64,000 nt of DNA from Massilia litorea (GCF_015101885.1 NZ_CP062941.1:1984001-2048000); one strand, 5' to 3'; shown: positions 38,573 through 53,990, counted from the first letter of the stretch. The notes: a model not told the origin generated them from the sequence alone. Numbers and translations: made by a program.

Positions 38573-39547
38573 ATGATCAACGTATTTGTCCTACAAAATG
38601 GCCGACTGAACCAGGTGCCCATCGCGTCGCGCGCGGACCTGGAGAATGCCACGCCTGTCTGGGTCGACCTCACCGATCCGGATGACGACGAACGCGCGTG
38701 GGTCAAGGCGATTTATGGCGTCACCCTGCCGGGCGAAGACGAAGTCTCGGACATCGAAGCCTCGGCCCGCTATTACGAAGCGGAAAATGGCGACCTGCAC
38801 CTGCGCACCGACTTCCTGCTCGAGGAAGAAGACGGCCCGTCGCGGGTGGTGACGGTTGCCTTCATCCTGTCGGGCAAGCGCCTGTTCTCGGTCCACTCGG
38901 ACGATTTGCCCGTGTTTCGCCTGGTGCGCATGCGCGCCCGTTCGCGTCCCGGTTCGATCGCCGACTACATGGACGTGCTGCTCGACTTGTACGCAACCGA
39001 TGCCGAGTATTCGGCGGACGCGCTCGAGGGCATTTACGAGAGCCTGGAAGAAGTCAGCCAGCGCGTGCTGCAGAAGGAATTCACCGACCAGGATGCGGCC
39101 GCGGCGCTGAACGCGATCGCCCACGAGGAAGATTTGAATGGCCGCATCCGCCGCAACATGATGGATACCCGGCGCGCCGTCAGTTTCCTGATGCGCGGGC
39201 GATTACTGAACTCGGAACAGTTCGACGAAGCGCGCCAGATTTTGCGCGACATTGAATCGCTGGACGGCCACACCTCTTTCCTTTTCGACAAGGTCAACTT
39301 CCTGATGGATGCGACCGTCGGCTTCATTAACATTAACCAGAACAAGATCATCAAGATCTTCTCGGTAGCCTCGGTCGCCTTCATGCCGCCGACGCTGATC
39401 GCCAGCATCTACGGCATGAACTTCCAGAAGTGGTTCCCGGAGTTGAGCTGGACCTTCGGCTATCCATTCGCGCTCAGCCTGATGGTGGCGAGCGCGATTG
39501 CGCCGTTATGGTATTTCAGAAGGCGTGGCTGGCTGAAGCTGGCATAA
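38573..39547 (+). CDS. corA: Magnesium/cobalt transporter CorA
   Basis: A 324-aa divalent cation channel. A large cytoplasmic domain precedes two C-terminal transmembrane helices. The signature YGMNF is at the end of the first (about residue 281), and the last residues (FRRRGWLKLA) are basic, as in the family. The start ATG at 38573 is 122 bases after mtgA, with room for its own promoter. It ends 10 bases from the convergent gene at 39558. Confidence 0.95.
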   Translation: MINVFVLQNGRLNQVPIASRADLENATPVWVDLTDPDDDERAWVKAIYGVTLPGEDEVSDIEASARYYEAENGDLHLRTDFLLEEEDGPSRVVTVAFILSGKRLFSVHSDDLPVFRLVRMRARSRPGSIADYMDVLLDLYATDAEYSADALEGIYESLEEVSQRVLQKEFTDQDAAAALNAIAHEEDLNGRIRRNMMDTRRAVSFLMRGRLLNSEQFDEARQILRDIESLDGHTSFLFDKVNFLMDATVGFININQNKIIKIFSVASVAFMPPTLIASIYGMNFQKWFPELSWTFGYPFALSLMVASAIAPLWYFRRRGWLKLA

Positions 39548-39557
39548 CGAACGACGT

Positions 39558-40043
39558 TTATTTCGCGGCCACTGCGCTCACAGGCTCGCGAAACCCTTCG
39601 CCGCCATCCTCGCAGCGCATCCTGCTGAGCACCTTCCCACGCCGCGCGACGATCACCCCGTCCTCGAACTCCGGACTCGATCCGTCCGCGCCGCGCGCCA
39701 CCTTGCTGTAGACGGTATACGTATAGGCGCCGCGCTGGAACGCGACCGTCGTCTCGCCGCCGCCGACCAGCGGCGTGGATTTGACGGTGAAGGCGGCACT
39801 CGCCTGGCGGCCGGGATCGGGGTAGGACAACTCGACACCGTCCGGCCGCCCGAAGCGGTAGCTCAGCATGCCGCGGTCGCCGCTCGGGCGGCACAGCGAG
39901 ACCAGCTTGGTGCCCACGTGGCAGGCGAACACGACTGGCTCGTCGGCAGCGCACAGCGACGCGGCCGATGCGCACGGCGCAACGCAGCAGCAGGCCGCTG
40001 CGACGATGAGCTCAGATACCGAGTACTTTCTTGATGCTCGCAA
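39558..40043 (-). CDS. Secreted small hypothetical protein, TTG start overlapping the chitinase gene
   Basis: A 161-aa protein with a signal-like N-terminus (LIVAAACCCVAPCASA). The mature part has paired cysteines in FACHVGTKLVSLC and a later MRCEDG, and a β-rich look (LSYRFGRPDGVELSYPDPG, TTVAFQRGAYTYTVYS). I recognise the pattern as a small periplasmic family without assigned function. The only start that keeps the signal is TTG at 40043, inside the end of the upstream GH19 gene (32-base overlap). It could act in the periplasm beside that enzyme, but this is a guess from position. Confidence 0.65.
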   Translation of the reverse strand: MRASRKYSVSELIVAAACCCVAPCASAASLCAADEPVVFACHVGTKLVSLCRPSGDRGMLSYRFGRPDGVELSYPDPGRQASAAFTVKSTPLVGGGETTVAFQRGAYTYTVYSKVARGADGSSPEFEDGVIVARRGKVLSRMRCEDGGEGFREPVSAVAAK

Positions 40044-40812
40044 GGCGTGCTCCGCGATCTTCCAGTCCGTTCAGGCCGCCATTAACGGCGCGGGTGACTT
40101 GCTCGAGGTCGTCCAGGTCGGCAAGCGGATTCACTGTACGCGCATCCCAGTAATAGAAAGCCGATTCGATGGCGTATTTGAGCTCGCTCATGATGAGGTC
40201 GGGTTGCGCCACGAAATCGCGCGGATCGGCCGCATTGCGGGCGTTATGCGCCGTCGTAAAAGCGGCGTAATTGTCCTTGCCTGTCAGCTGGATCAGGCCG
40301 CGTCCGCGGTAGCGGTAGCCGTCGCCGGAGGCTTCGTCGCCGTTGCCGAGGCGGTTCGCGTATACATAGGACAGCAGGCGCTGCGGGTTGCCGGCATAGC
40401 TGTCCGCTTCCAGCCACAGCTTCGGGCGCAGGCGGTCGGGCTGGCCCTCGGCATTCAGGCGGCAGTCGTCGAGTGCGCGGTCGTAGCGGGCCGGGCCGCC
40501 ACGGCATCCAAAAATCTCGTGCATGCGCGGCACCGAATAACGGCCGCTTTCCTCCGTCGCCCGAAACCCGCTTTCATGCCCGATCTGGGCCAGGAAGTGG
40601 GACAGGCGCAGCGGCGTATTCACTTCGTAGCGGCGCGCGTAGTCGTTCAGGATGTCGACCAGGCCGGCGGAATAACTGTCGGGATTGGTCGCATCGGCCG
40701 CGCGCAGCAGGGCGAGCGTGACCGTGGCCTGCGCGGCCTGGGGCAGGGCCTGCTGCGAGCGCGGCACCCGTGAACGGGGCGCGCCGGGAGGAGAACGTCG
40801 GAGTCGTGCCAT
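40012..40812 (-). CDS. GH19 chitinase-like/endolysin-like glycoside hydrolase
   Basis: A 266-aa enzyme of glycoside hydrolase family 19. The first catalytic Glu is E80 in SHFLAQIGHESGFRATEE and the second acid is likely in the following EES. The conserved GYRYRGRGLIQLTGKDNY block and the late DLEQVTRAVNGGLNG match the family, which includes phage endolysins and bacterial chitinases. No signal peptide is evident; the first 30 residues are basic and Pro-rich. The start could also be ATG 40839. It is not surrounded by phage genes, and export would need another route. Confidence 0.85.
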   Translation of the reverse strand: MARLRRSPPGAPRSRVPRSQQALPQAAQATVTLALLRAADATNPDSYSAGLVDILNDYARRYEVNTPLRLSHFLAQIGHESGFRATEESGRYSVPRMHEIFGCRGGPARYDRALDDCRLNAEGQPDRLRPKLWLEADSYAGNPQRLLSYVYANRLGNGDEASGDGYRYRGRGLIQLTGKDNYAAFTTAHNARNAADPRDFVAQPDLIMSELKYAIESAFYYWDARTVNPLADLDDLEQVTRAVNGGLNGLEDRGARLASIKKVLGI

Positions 40813-40895
40813 GATCAACCCAACCGGAATTGGATCCATGATGGCACAAGCGTTGGCGGGCGCCGCGCGCGCGACAGCGCCCCGTTTGCTCTGCC

Positions 40896-42194
40896 TTAAG
40901 CGATGCGGGCGAAGACTTTCCGGGCGGCTGAAATCGTTTCCGCGATGACCGCATCGTCGTGCGCAGCGGACACGAAGCCCGCTTCGAACATGGCCGGGGC
41001 GAAATACACGCCTTCCTCCAGCATGCCGTGGAAGAAGGCATTGAAGCGCGCCTTGTCGCCCGCCATCATCTGGCCGTAGGTCGACGGTACCGACTCGCTG
41101 AAATAGAAGCCGAACATGCCGCCCACCGAGTCGCCGCAGAAGGCGATGCCCGCTTCCCTGGCCGCCGCGGTGAGGCCTTGCACCAGCTTCTCGCCGGCGG
41201 CAGTCAGTTTCTCGTAGAAGCCCGGCTCCTGCACGATTTTCAGGGTCGTCATGCCGGCGGCGACCGCGACCGGATTGCCCGACAGCGTGCCGGCCTGGTA
41301 CACGGGGCCGATCGGCGCCATCTTCTGCATCAGTTCGCGCTTGCCGCCAAAGGCCGCCACCGGCAGGCCGCCGCCGATGACTTTACCCAGGGCGGTGAGG
41401 TCCGGGGTGATGCCGTACATTTCCTGGGCGCCGCCGAGGCCGACGCGGAAGCCGCACATGACTTCGTCGAAAATCAGCACGGCGCCGTGCTCGGTGCACA
41501 GTTCGCGCATGCGTCCCAGGAATTCGGGCGTGGCGCGGATCAGGTTCATGTTGCCGGCAACCGGCTCGACGATCACGCAGGCAATCGTGTCGCCCATCGT
41601 TTTAAACGCGTCTTCCAGCTGGGCGACGTTGTTGTAGTCGAGGACCAGGGTGTGCTTGACGAAGTCTTCCGGCACGCCGGCCGAGGTCGGGTTGCCGAAG
41701 GTCAGCAGGCCGGAGCCGGCTTTCACCAGCAGCGAATCGGCGTGGCCGTGGTAGCAGCCTTCGAACTTCACGATCTTGTCGCGGCCGGTGGCGCCGCGCG
41801 CCAGGCGCAGGGCGCTCATGGTCGCCTCGGTGCCCGAGGAGACCAGGCGCACCTGCTCGATCGACGGCACCAGCTTGCAAATCTCTTCCGCGATCTCGAT
41901 CTCGCCTTCGGTCGGCGCGCCGAACGACAGCCCATTCGCCGCCGCATCCTGCACCGCCTTGATCACTTTCGGGTGGGCGTGGCCGACGATGGCCGGGCCC
42001 CAGGAGCCGATGTAGTCGATATAGCGCTTGCCGTCGGCGTCCCAGAAATACGGTCCCTCGGCGCGGGTGATGAAGCGCGGGGTGCCGCCGACCGAGCGGA
42101 AGGCGCGCACCGGCGAATTCACGCCGCCGGGGGTGGTTTCCTGGGCGCGGGCGAACAGGGTGTCGTTGCGGGATGCGGATTGGTCAGTCGTCAT
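40896..42194 (-). CDS. hemL: Glutamate-1-semialdehyde 2,1-aminomutase
   Basis: A 432-aa PLP enzyme that makes 5-aminolevulinate for haem. The PLP lysine is Lys271 in [48 protein letters not shown] and [12 protein letters not shown] are standard. Length is close to E. coli HemL (426 aa). Its start overlaps the thiD stop by four bases, so hemL and thiD are one unit, as seen in other Betaproteobacteria. Confidence 0.97.
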   Translation of the reverse strand: MTTDQSASRNDTLFARAQETTPGGVNSPVRAFRSVGGTPRFITRAEGPYFWDADGKRYIDYIGSWGPAIVGHAHPKVIKAVQDAAANGLSFGAPTEGEIEIAEEICKLVPSIEQVRLVSSGTEATMSALRLARGATGRDKIVKFEGCYHGHADSLLVKAGSGLLTFGNPTSAGVPEDFVKHTLVLDYNNVAQLEDAFKTMGDTIACVIVEPVAGNMNLIRATPEFLGRMRELCTEHGAVLIFDEVMCGFRVGLGGAQEMYGITPDLTALGKVIGGGLPVAAFGGKRELMQKMAPIGPVYQAGTLSGNPVAVAAGMTTLKIVQEPGFYEKLTAAGEKLVQGLTAAAREAGIAFCGDSVGGMFGFYFSESVPSTYGQMMAGDKARFNAFFHGMLEEGVYFAPAMFEAGFVSAAHDDAVIAETISAARKVFARIA

Positions 42195-43030
42195 GTCTTG
42201 GATGCTTTCGTGCTGCCGGCCTGCGGCAGGATGCGGTAGAAACGGTTGGGAACGAGCTTGCCCATGCCGAAGCGCTGGGCGTGCAGGAGGGCGCCATAGG
42301 TGTAGTCCTGGGCGGCGCGCAGGGCCTCGATGGCGTCCATCCCGCGCGCCATCAATGCGGCGATCGCGCCCGAGAGAGTGGTGCCGGCGCCCACGAAATG
42401 GCCGGGCAGGTGCTGCCAGTCGATGATGGTGACGCCGTCGTCGCGGTCGAACAGGGTGTTGGCGCGTTTATGCCCCTCGCTCGAGGTGCCGGTGACGAGC
42501 ACGTACTGGCAGCCGCGCGCGGTCAGCTCGGCGACGTCCGTCTCCAGGGACCCCTCTACTCCGGCTTCGCGCCAGAGTTCGGCCATGCGTCCGAGTTCCG
42601 ATTGCGACAGTTGTAATACCGTCGCCTGCGGTGCCAGGATCTGGCGGATCGAGGCGACGATGTCCTCGTCCGACATGCCGGAGTCGGGCAGGGCGGAGAG
42701 AAACGGGTCGACGATCAGCGGCACCTCGGCGTAATCGGAAACGATTTCGGCGATCGCCGCGGCCTGCTCGATGCTGGCAATCGCCCCGATTTTCACTGCG
42801 GCGATCGGCATGTCCTCGAGCACCTGGCGCGCCTGGTCGGCCATGACGCCGGTGTCGACTTCATGCCATTCTTCGACGCGCGCGCTGTCGGACACCAGCA
42901 GCGCGGTGGTGATGGAGAGGGCGTGGCAGCCATGGGCGGCGAAGGTGGCGACATCTGCCTGCACGCCAAGTGCCCCGACCGGGTCGGACACCCCAAATGT
43001 GAGAATCAGCGGAGACGGTTGGTTTTGCAC
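42191..43030 (-). CDS. thiD: Hydroxymethylpyrimidine (phosphate) kinase
   Basis: A 279-aa ribokinase-fold enzyme of thiamine synthesis. Features are the N-terminal [19 protein letters not shown] (family form is SDSGGGAGIQAD, so the Gly-rich turn is altered), [10 protein letters not shown] and the ATP site [19 protein letters not shown] in place of the usual GTGCTLSSA. Because both signature turns deviate, activity on HMP-P is likely but less certain than in a standard ThiD. The start is GTG 43030, divergent from rubredoxin. Confidence 0.82.
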   Translation of the reverse strand: MQNQPSPLILTFGVSDPVGALGVQADVATFAAHGCHALSITTALLVSDSARVEEWHEVDTGVMADQARQVLEDMPIAAVKIGAIASIEQAAAIAEIVSDYAEVPLIVDPFLSALPDSGMSDEDIVASIRQILAPQATVLQLSQSELGRMAELWREAGVEGSLETDVAELTARGCQYVLVTGTSSEGHKRANTLFDRDDGVTIIDWQHLPGHFVGAGTTLSGAIAALMARGMDAIEALRAAQDYTYGALLHAQRFGMGKLVPNRFYRILPQAGSTKASKT

Positions 43031-43085
43031 GACGGGTAGATTAAGATACCTGATTCCCCATTTTACTAGATCGAAGGAACTACAC

Positions 43086-43277
43086 GTGAGTAACGAGACG
43101 ACCGCAACCGCCTACCAGACCTGGATGTGCCTGATCTGCGGATGGGTCTACGACGAAGAAGCGGGCGCCCCGGAAGACGGGATTGCTCCCGGTACCCGCT
43201 GGGCCGATGTGCCGATGAACTGGACCTGCCCGGAATGCGGCGCCCGGAAAGACGATTTTGAGATGACCGCGATCTAA
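43086..43277 (+). CDS. Rubredoxin
   Basis: A 63-aa one-iron electron carrier. The iron ligands are Cys15, Cys18, Cys48 and Cys51 (CLICGW and CPECGA), with the conserved YDEEAGAPEDGIAPGTRW between them. GTG start at 43086 behind GAAGGA. It lies just before the Chp cluster, as rubredoxin does in many Burkholderiales, but is separated from it by 241 bases and a palindrome. The partner reductase is not in the window. Confidence 0.95.
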   Translation: MSNETTATAYQTWMCLICGWVYDEEAGAPEDGIAPGTRWADVPMNWTCPECGARKDDFEMTAI

Positions 43278-43286
43278 GTTTTTGCA

Positions 43287-43332
43287 GTTGTAGGGGCATT
43301 GACAGGCCACTGGCCTCGATTACCCCTACAAC
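43287..43332. repeat. REP-like palindrome with GTAGGGG ends
   Basis: GTTGTAGGGG (43287-43296) is inverted at CCCCTACAAC (43323-43332), with an inner AGGCCA / TGGCCT stem. The GTAG start and hairpin resemble a second REP subtype. A T run on the 5' side (TTTTTGCA) could also let it work as a terminator for a minus-strand transcript. Confidence 0.6.
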
Positions 43333-43518
43333 ATCGGCGTTTCCGATGCCAATTTTGCAATCAAGTTATCAATCCCACCCCACCCGATAACGTAATTTCT
43401 AGCCCTTCCAACAAGCTTTTCCCCCTTCCGTTTGCTCCTAGTTGACGCTGTGCAACACTTCACGCACAAGCCCATCGCCCTATGCTATCTTGGCGGTCCA
43501 TGCTGAAGTGAAACGAAA

Positions 43519-43923
43519 ATGACGACATCGCAGCAAGCAAGCAGCCTCACCGTGATGGTGGTCGACGACAGCAACACGATCCGCCGTTCGGCCGAGATTT
43601 TCCTCACCCAGGCCGGCTACCGCGTGGTGCTGGCCGAGGACGGTTTCGATGCGCTCGCCAAGATCAACGACCACCATCCGGCGCTCGTCTTCTGCGACAT
43701 CCTGATGCCGCGCCTGGACGGTTACCAGACCTGTGCGCTGATCAAGAAGAGCGCGCGTTTTCACGCGACGCCGGTGGTCATGCTCTCGTCGAAGGATGGC
43801 CTGTTCGACCGCGCGCGCGGCGCGATGGTCGGCTCGAGCGCCTATCTCACCAAGCCGTTTTCCAAAGATACCCTGCTCGCGGCCGTCCGCGAGCACACGG
43901 CCCCACAGGCCGGAACCCCTTGA
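43519..43923 (+). CDS. pilG: Twitching motility response regulator PilG
   Basis: A 134-aa single-domain receiver. The phospho-acceptor is Asp60 (LVFCDILMPRLDGY), with the acidic pocket at VVDD (14-17) and the switch Lys in LTKPFSKDTL. In the Chp system PilG is phosphorylated by ChpA and promotes pilus extension and cAMP signalling. First gene of pilG-pilH-pilI-pilJ-chpA. Confidence 0.93.
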   Translation: MTTSQQASSLTVMVVDDSNTIRRSAEIFLTQAGYRVVLAEDGFDALAKINDHHPALVFCDILMPRLDGYQTCALIKKSARFHATPVVMLSSKDGLFDRARGAMVGSSAYLTKPFSKDTLLAAVREHTAPQAGTP

Positions 43924-43937
43924 TTTGCGGAGCCCCC

Positions 43938-44306
43938 GTGGCCATACACAAGATCCTGATCGTCGACGACTCACCGACGGAACGCTACTACCTGACCGAC
44001 ATCCTGGTCAAAAACGGCTTTGCCGTCTCCACTGCCGACAACGGCGAGGAAGCGCTGGTCAAAATGCGTGCCGACCGGCCCGAGCTGATCCTGATGGACG
44101 TCGTCATGCCTGGCGCGAACGGCTTCCAGGTGACGCGTTCGATCGCGCGCGACCCCGAGCTGGCCGCCGTGCCGGTCATCATCTGCAGCAGCAAGAACCA
44201 GGAAACCGACCGCATCTGGGGCATGCGCCAGGGCGCCAGGGATTATTTCGTCAAGCCGGTCGATCCGACCCAGCTGCTGGCGCGCATCGCCGCCCTGGGC
44301 GCCTGA
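43938..44306 (+). CDS. pilH: Twitching motility response regulator PilH
   Basis: A 122-aa receiver with phospho-acceptor Asp54 (LILMDVVMPGANGF) and Lys in FVKPVDPTQLL. It is the second single-domain regulator of the Chp system, thought to counter PilG. The start is GTG 43938 with GCGGAG upstream; a TTG at 43920 would extend it. Its stop overlaps the pilI start. Confidence 0.92.
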   Translation: MAIHKILIVDDSPTERYYLTDILVKNGFAVSTADNGEEALVKMRADRPELILMDVVMPGANGFQVTRSIARDPELAAVPVIICSSKNQETDRIWGMRQGARDYFVKPVDPTQLLARIAALGA

Positions 44307-44842
44307 TGAACGCCGGCGTGAACGGCAGCGCGCTCGCCCCGGCGGCGGCCCGCCGCACCCGCCTGCGCGACTACCAGGCGCAGTTGCTGGCCCGGATGCA
44401 GGCCGCGCAAAGCGGCGCCGCAGAGGCGCAGCACCAGCTGGGCGTGGACATCGGCGGCGCGCGTTATTTATTGGAGCTGACCGAAGCCGGAGAAATCGTG
44501 GCGCCGCCGCCCCTGGCCGGCGTGCCGCTGACCCAGCCCTGGTACCTGGGGCTGGCCAACGTGCGCGGCAGCCTGCTGGGCGTGATCGACCTGGCGCGCT
44601 ATCTCGACCCCAAGGCCGCGGCCAGCGGGCCGGAGGCGCGCCTGGTCTCGCTGGCGCCGCGCCTCGGCTTCAATTGCGCGCTGCTCGTCACGCGCGTGTA
44701 CGGCCTGCGTCGCCGCAGTGCGATGCAGGCCGAGGGCGCCGTGCTGCGCGACGCCGACGGCCATGCATGGACGCCCTTGTCGCTGGCGGCACTGGTGCGG
44801 GAAGAACGCTTCCTGCACGTCGCCCTCCAGCCCCGCCAATAA
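44306..44842 (+). CDS. pilI: CheW-like adaptor PilI
   Basis: A 178-aa adaptor with one CheW domain (about 55-170). The family's conserved [15 protein letters not shown] and the C-terminal hydrophobic FLHVAL are visible. It bridges PilJ and ChpA. The first 45 residues are a variable, Ala/Arg-rich lead. ATG overlaps the pilH stop by one base. Confidence 0.9.
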   Translation: MNAGVNGSALAPAAARRTRLRDYQAQLLARMQAAQSGAAEAQHQLGVDIGGARYLLELTEAGEIVAPPPLAGVPLTQPWYLGLANVRGSLLGVIDLARYLDPKAAASGPEARLVSLAPRLGFNCALLVTRVYGLRRRSAMQAEGAVLRDADGHAWTPLSLAALVREERFLHVALQPRQ

Positions 44843-44867
44843 AAACACCGCAGCACCAGGAGCCGCA

Positions 44868-47171
44868 ATGGGAATCGCTTCAAAGATGGGCCTGAATTTC
44901 CTCCCGAAGGGGAAGGGCGAGAACGACACCGTGCTGGCGTCGCCGGACACGCGCTTCGGCGCCGAGCTGATGCCGGAGACGCCGCCCGCCGCTGTGGCGG
45001 CAGGCGGCTCGGCCGAGGAAGCCATGCTGCGGCTCGGGAACGTGATGCGCCGCCGCGCACCGGGTGCCGCCGAAGAGAGCGAGGAAGAGGATAACCTCAG
45101 CCTGCCGCTGATCGGCCACCTGTCGCTGCCGCGCCAGCTGCGCCTGCTGCTGGTCGCCTTCGCCGCCGGCATTTTGCTGACCATCCTCGGGATGTGGCAG
45201 AACGCCGCCGTCAACGCCAAAGTCGCCGCCCAGATCCAGGTCGCCGGCGACATCCTGATGCATACCCAGCGTGCCGGCAAGGCGGCGCCGAACGCGCTCG
45301 CCGGGCGCCCCGATTCCTTCGCCCAGCTCGACGAGAGCCGCGCCGAAGTCGAGCGCAATATGCGCCTGCTGGCCAAGGGCGGCGATCTCGGCGCCGTCAG
45401 CATCCCGGGCGCCAGCGGCCGCCAGGGCGCCCAGCTGGCGCGCGTGCGCAATACCTGGAGCGCCTCCGAGCAGGGCGCGGCCAACATCATCAAGATGAAG
45501 CCGGCGCTGATCGCCTTCGATAAAAGCGTGCGCCAGCTCGACGCCCTCGCGTCCGAAATGCTGACCCTGACCGAAGACCTGATGGCGCAGAACGTCGAAC
45601 GCGGCGCCAGCGCGCGCGAGCTGGCCGCGATCGGCCGCATGATGATGCTGACCCAGCGCCTGGCGCGCGGCGCCAACCAGTTCTTCGCCATCGGCGTGCC
45701 CGGCGACGACGCCGCGGTGCGCATTGGCGCCGACAGTGCCGCCTTCGAACAGGCGCTCGGCGTGCTGCTCGATGGCGGCGCGGCCCAGCGCAACCCGGAT
45801 TTACGCGAGAAGCTGATCCAGGTGCAGACCCGTTTCAATGCCTTCCGCAAGGACTTCGCGCCCTTCCTCGACAACCCGGCGGCGTATTCGAAAGCGCGCG
45901 CCGCCGCACGCACCATCCACCGCGACAACGAAGAAATCAAGAAGGAAGTCAGCGCGCTGCAGGCCGGCTACCGCGAACAGCAATCCACGCAGAACGGCTG
46001 GTTCTGGCTGCTGGTCGTGGCCTCGATCTTCACGCTCGCCACCGCCGGCTCGATCAGCCGCGTTATGCTGCAGGACTCGCGCAACCGCACCCGCGGCGCC
46101 GACGCGCGCCGCCGCGAAGCGGAAAGCCTGCGCCAGCTGGCGCAAGCCCAGGAAGAAGAAGCCAAGGCCACCAACAACCAGAACCAGGCCGCGATTCTGC
46201 GCCTGATGAACGAACTGCAGGAAGTGGCCGACGGAGATTTGACCGTGCACGCCACTGTCTCGGAAGACATCACCGGCGCGATCGCCGACTCGGTCAACTA
46301 CACGGTCGAGGAGCTGCGCACCCTGGTGCAGCGCGTGACCACCACCGCCGAGCAGGTGACGCTGGCCTCGAACGAGGCGCAGACGATTTCCACGGGCCTG
46401 CTGGGCGCGACCGAGCAGCAGTCGCGCGAGATCGAAGAAGCCTCGTCCACGGTCCTGCGCATGGCCGGCGAGATCACCGAGGTGTCGAAGTCGGCCAACG
46501 AATCGGCCGACGTGGCACGGCAGTCGGTAGCGGCGGCGGAGCAGGGCTCGGCGGCAGTGCAGAACGCGATTCTCGGCATGCACGAGATCCGCGAGCAGAT
46601 CCAGGAAACCTCGAAGCGCATCAAGCGCCTGGGCGAATCCTCGCAGGAGATCGGAGAAATCACCGAACTGATTTCCGACATTACCGAGCAGACCAACGTG
46701 CTGGCGCTGAACGCGGCGATCCAGGCGGCGTCGGCCGGCGAAGCGGGACGCGGCTTCTCGGTCGTGGCCGAAGAGGTGCAGCGCCTGGCCGAACGCTCGG
46801 GCGACGCCGCCAAGCAGATCGGCGCCCTGGTGCGGACGATTCAGACGGACACCCACGACGCGGCGGCGGCGATGGAAAAATCGACCCAGGGCGTGGTCGA
46901 GGGCGCGCGCCTGTCGGATGCGGCCGGTGCGGCGCTGGCGGACATCTCGCGCGTCTCGAACCGCCTCGCGGAACTGATCCAGGGGATCTCGTTTGCGACC
47001 GGGTTGCAGGCGACATCGGCCAACGGCGTGGCGCACAATATGCAGCACATCCTCTCCGTGACCGAGCATACCCAGGCCGGCACCGAGCAGACCGCTCAAT
47101 CGATCCGCCAGCTGGCCGTGCTGGCGCAGGAACTGAAAAACTCGGTGTCGCGCTTCCGCGTCGCCGCCTGA
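44868..47171 (+). CDS. pilJ: Methyl-accepting chemotaxis protein PilJ
   Basis: A 767-aa transducer. A cytoplasmic N-terminal stretch of about 88 residues (longer than usual) precedes transmembrane helix 1 (89-110). A periplasmic PilJ-type domain with two helical modules follows, then helix 2 (near 379-400, [17 protein letters not shown]) and the cytoplasmic coiled-coil. The signalling tip reads [20 protein letters not shown] (near 600). CAGGAG precedes ATG 44868. PilJ is the sensor feeding the Chp pathway. Confidence 0.93.
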   Translation: MGIASKMGLNFLPKGKGENDTVLASPDTRFGAELMPETPPAAVAAGGSAEEAMLRLGNVMRRRAPGAAEESEEEDNLSLPLIGHLSLPRQLRLLLVAFAAGILLTILGMWQNAAVNAKVAAQIQVAGDILMHTQRAGKAAPNALAGRPDSFAQLDESRAEVERNMRLLAKGGDLGAVSIPGASGRQGAQLARVRNTWSASEQGAANIIKMKPALIAFDKSVRQLDALASEMLTLTEDLMAQNVERGASARELAAIGRMMMLTQRLARGANQFFAIGVPGDDAAVRIGADSAAFEQALGVLLDGGAAQRNPDLREKLIQVQTRFNAFRKDFAPFLDNPAAYSKARAAARTIHRDNEEIKKEVSALQAGYREQQSTQNGWFWLLVVASIFTLATAGSISRVMLQDSRNRTRGADARRREAESLRQLAQAQEEEAKATNNQNQAAILRLMNELQEVADGDLTVHATVSEDITGAIADSVNYTVEELRTLVQRVTTTAEQVTLASNEAQTISTGLLGATEQQSREIEEASSTVLRMAGEITEVSKSANESADVARQSVAAAEQGSAAVQNAILGMHEIREQIQETSKRIKRLGESSQEIGEITELISDITEQTNVLALNAAIQAASAGEAGRGFSVVAEEVQRLAERSGDAAKQIGALVRTIQTDTHDAAAAMEKSTQGVVEGARLSDAAGAALADISRVSNRLAELIQGISFATGLQATSANGVAHNMQHILSVTEHTQAGTEQTAQSIRQLAVLAQELKNSVSRFRVAA

Positions 47172-47193
47172 GGCCCCAACCCTGACAACGACG

Positions 47194-52464
<5,271 letters not shown>

Positions 52465-52480
52465 TCGATTTGCCTATGCC

Positions 52481-52507
52481 GTAGGGTGGGCTCTCGAGCC
52501 CACGCGT
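52481..52507 (+). repeat. Single REP element (GTAG palindrome)
   Basis: GTAGGGTGGGCTC followed by the complementary GAGCCCAC and GCG. This is the same arm as in the 5562 and 35806 doublets but unpaired, lying between the convergent chpA and photolyase genes. Confidence 0.8.
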
Positions 52508-52532
52508 TCGTGCCCCTGAACACCCGACGGCA

Positions 52533-53990
52533 TCACCCGCCTTTGACGACGGTAAATCGCTCCAGCGTCCGCTGCCGCGCCTGCGCATGATCGATGATCG
52601 GCTCCGGATAATCCCTCCCCAACACGATCCCGCACGCCGCCAATTCATCCGCCGGCACCAGCCACGGCGCATGAATATCCCGCGCCTCCAGCTTCGCCAG
52701 CTGCGGCAGGTACTGTTTTATAAACTCCCCCTGCCGGTCGAACTTCTGCGACTGCGTCACCGGATTGAAGATGCGGAACCACGGCTGCGCATCGCATCCG
52801 GTCGATGCCGCCCACTGCCAGCCGCCGACGTTCGAGGCCAGGTCGTAGTCGTTCAATTGGCGCGCAAAATAGCGCTCGCCCCAGCGCCAGTCGATCCCGA
52901 GGTCTTTTACTAAAAAGCTGGCCGTTACCATGCGCAGCCGGTTGTGCATGAAGCCGGTCGTGTTCAGCTGGACCATCGCCGCGTCCACCAGCGGATAGCC
53001 GGTGCGGCCTTCGCACCAGGCGGCAAATAAAGCCTGCGCCGGCTCGCCGGCTTCCCATGCGACCGCATCGAAGGCCGGCTTGAACGACTGCTGCGCGATA
53101 TGCGGATGGTGGAACAGGATCATCGCGTAGAACTCGCGCCAGATCAGTTCCGACAGCCACACCGGCGCGCCCGCGCCACCGGCGCCATTGGCCATCATCT
53201 GGCGCAGCGTGCGCACCAGGTGGCGTACCGAGGTAGTGCCGAAGCGCAGGTGAATCGACAGGCGAGACGTTGCGTCCAGCGCCGGGAAGTCGCGCGCCGT
53301 GCCGTAATCAGCCAGGCGTGGCAGGAAGTGTTCGAACAGTTCACTTGCCCCCGCCATTCCGGGCGGAGCGGGCAGGGGACCGTCATCGAACCCGAGCTGC
53401 GCCAGGCGGGGCAGCGCCACCTCGGGCACGGGCGCCAGGGCCCCCGCATGCGGTTCGATCATCCACGGCGCGGCCGCTTCCGGCTGGGCGGCCAGGCGCT
53501 TGAGCCATGCGTTCTTATACGGGGTGAACACGCCGTAGATGCCGCCGGCCAGGGTCAGCACCTCGTTTTTCTCGAAAATCACCTGGTCCTTGAAGCGCAG
53601 CAGACTACGGCCCCCGGCTTCAAGTAGCGCGGCCACGGCCGCGTCGCGGGCGATCGCGTCCGGTTCGTAATCCTCGTTGACGTACACGCTGCGGGCATCG
53701 AGTTCGGCGGCCAGGCGCGGGATCTCGTCCACCGCGGCGCCGTGGCGCACCATCAGCCCGCCGCCGAGTTTGCGCAGCTCGGCGTCGAGTTCGCGCAGGC
53801 TGGCGTGGATGAAGCGCACGCGCCGTTCGTCGCGCGGCAAGCCCTCCAGGATACCGGTGTCGAACACGAAGACGCAGACCACGCTGCCGCCGTATTGGGT
53901 GGCATCGCGCAACGCATGGTGCAGGGCGGCGTGGTCGAAGGCGCGCAAGTCGCGCCGGAACCAGACAACAGACTTGCTTTTCGGAATCAT
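52533..53990 (-). CDS. phrB: Deoxyribodipyrimidine photolyase
   Basis: A 485-aa FAD enzyme that repairs cyclobutane pyrimidine dimers with blue light. The N-terminal antenna domain starts VVWFRRDLRAFDHAAL. The C-terminal FAD domain has EGRTGYPLVDAAMVQLNTTG, NRLRMVTASFLVKDL and the tryptophan-bearing NVGGWQWAASTGCDAQPWF. Start ATG 53990 is chosen (MIPKSKSVVWF); a TTG five codons upstream is in frame. A cryptochrome cannot be fully excluded but the substrate-binding residues look photolyase-like. Confidence 0.93.
   Translation of the reverse strand: MIPKSKSVVWFRRDLRAFDHAALHHALRDATQYGGSVVCVFVFDTGILEGLPRDERRVRFIHASLRELDAELRKLGGGLMVRHGAAVDEIPRLAAELDARSVYVNEDYEPDAIARDAAVAALLEAGGRSLLRFKDQVIFEKNEVLTLAGGIYGVFTPYKNAWLKRLAAQPEAAAPWMIEPHAGALAPVPEVALPRLAQLGFDDGPLPAPPGMAGASELFEHFLPRLADYGTARDFPALDATSRLSIHLRFGTTSVRHLVRTLRQMMANGAGGAGAPVWLSELIWREFYAMILFHHPHIAQQSFKPAFDAVAWEAGEPAQALFAAWCEGRTGYPLVDAAMVQLNTTGFMHNRLRMVTASFLVKDLGIDWRWGERYFARQLNDYDLASNVGGWQWAASTGCDAQPWFRIFNPVTQSQKFDRQGEFIKQYLPQLAKLEARDIHAPWLVPADELAACGIVLGRDYPEPIIDHAQARQRTLERFTVVKGG

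Noticed and set aside
40012..40812. GH19 gene as part of a prophage lysis cassette
   Set aside because: No holin, spanin, capsid, integrase or att-like repeats nearby; neighbours are housekeeping genes.
52465..52532. GTAG palindrome considered as a terminator between chpA and phrB
   Set aside because: No T run on either strand and sequence identity with REP arms elsewhere; called a REP instead.
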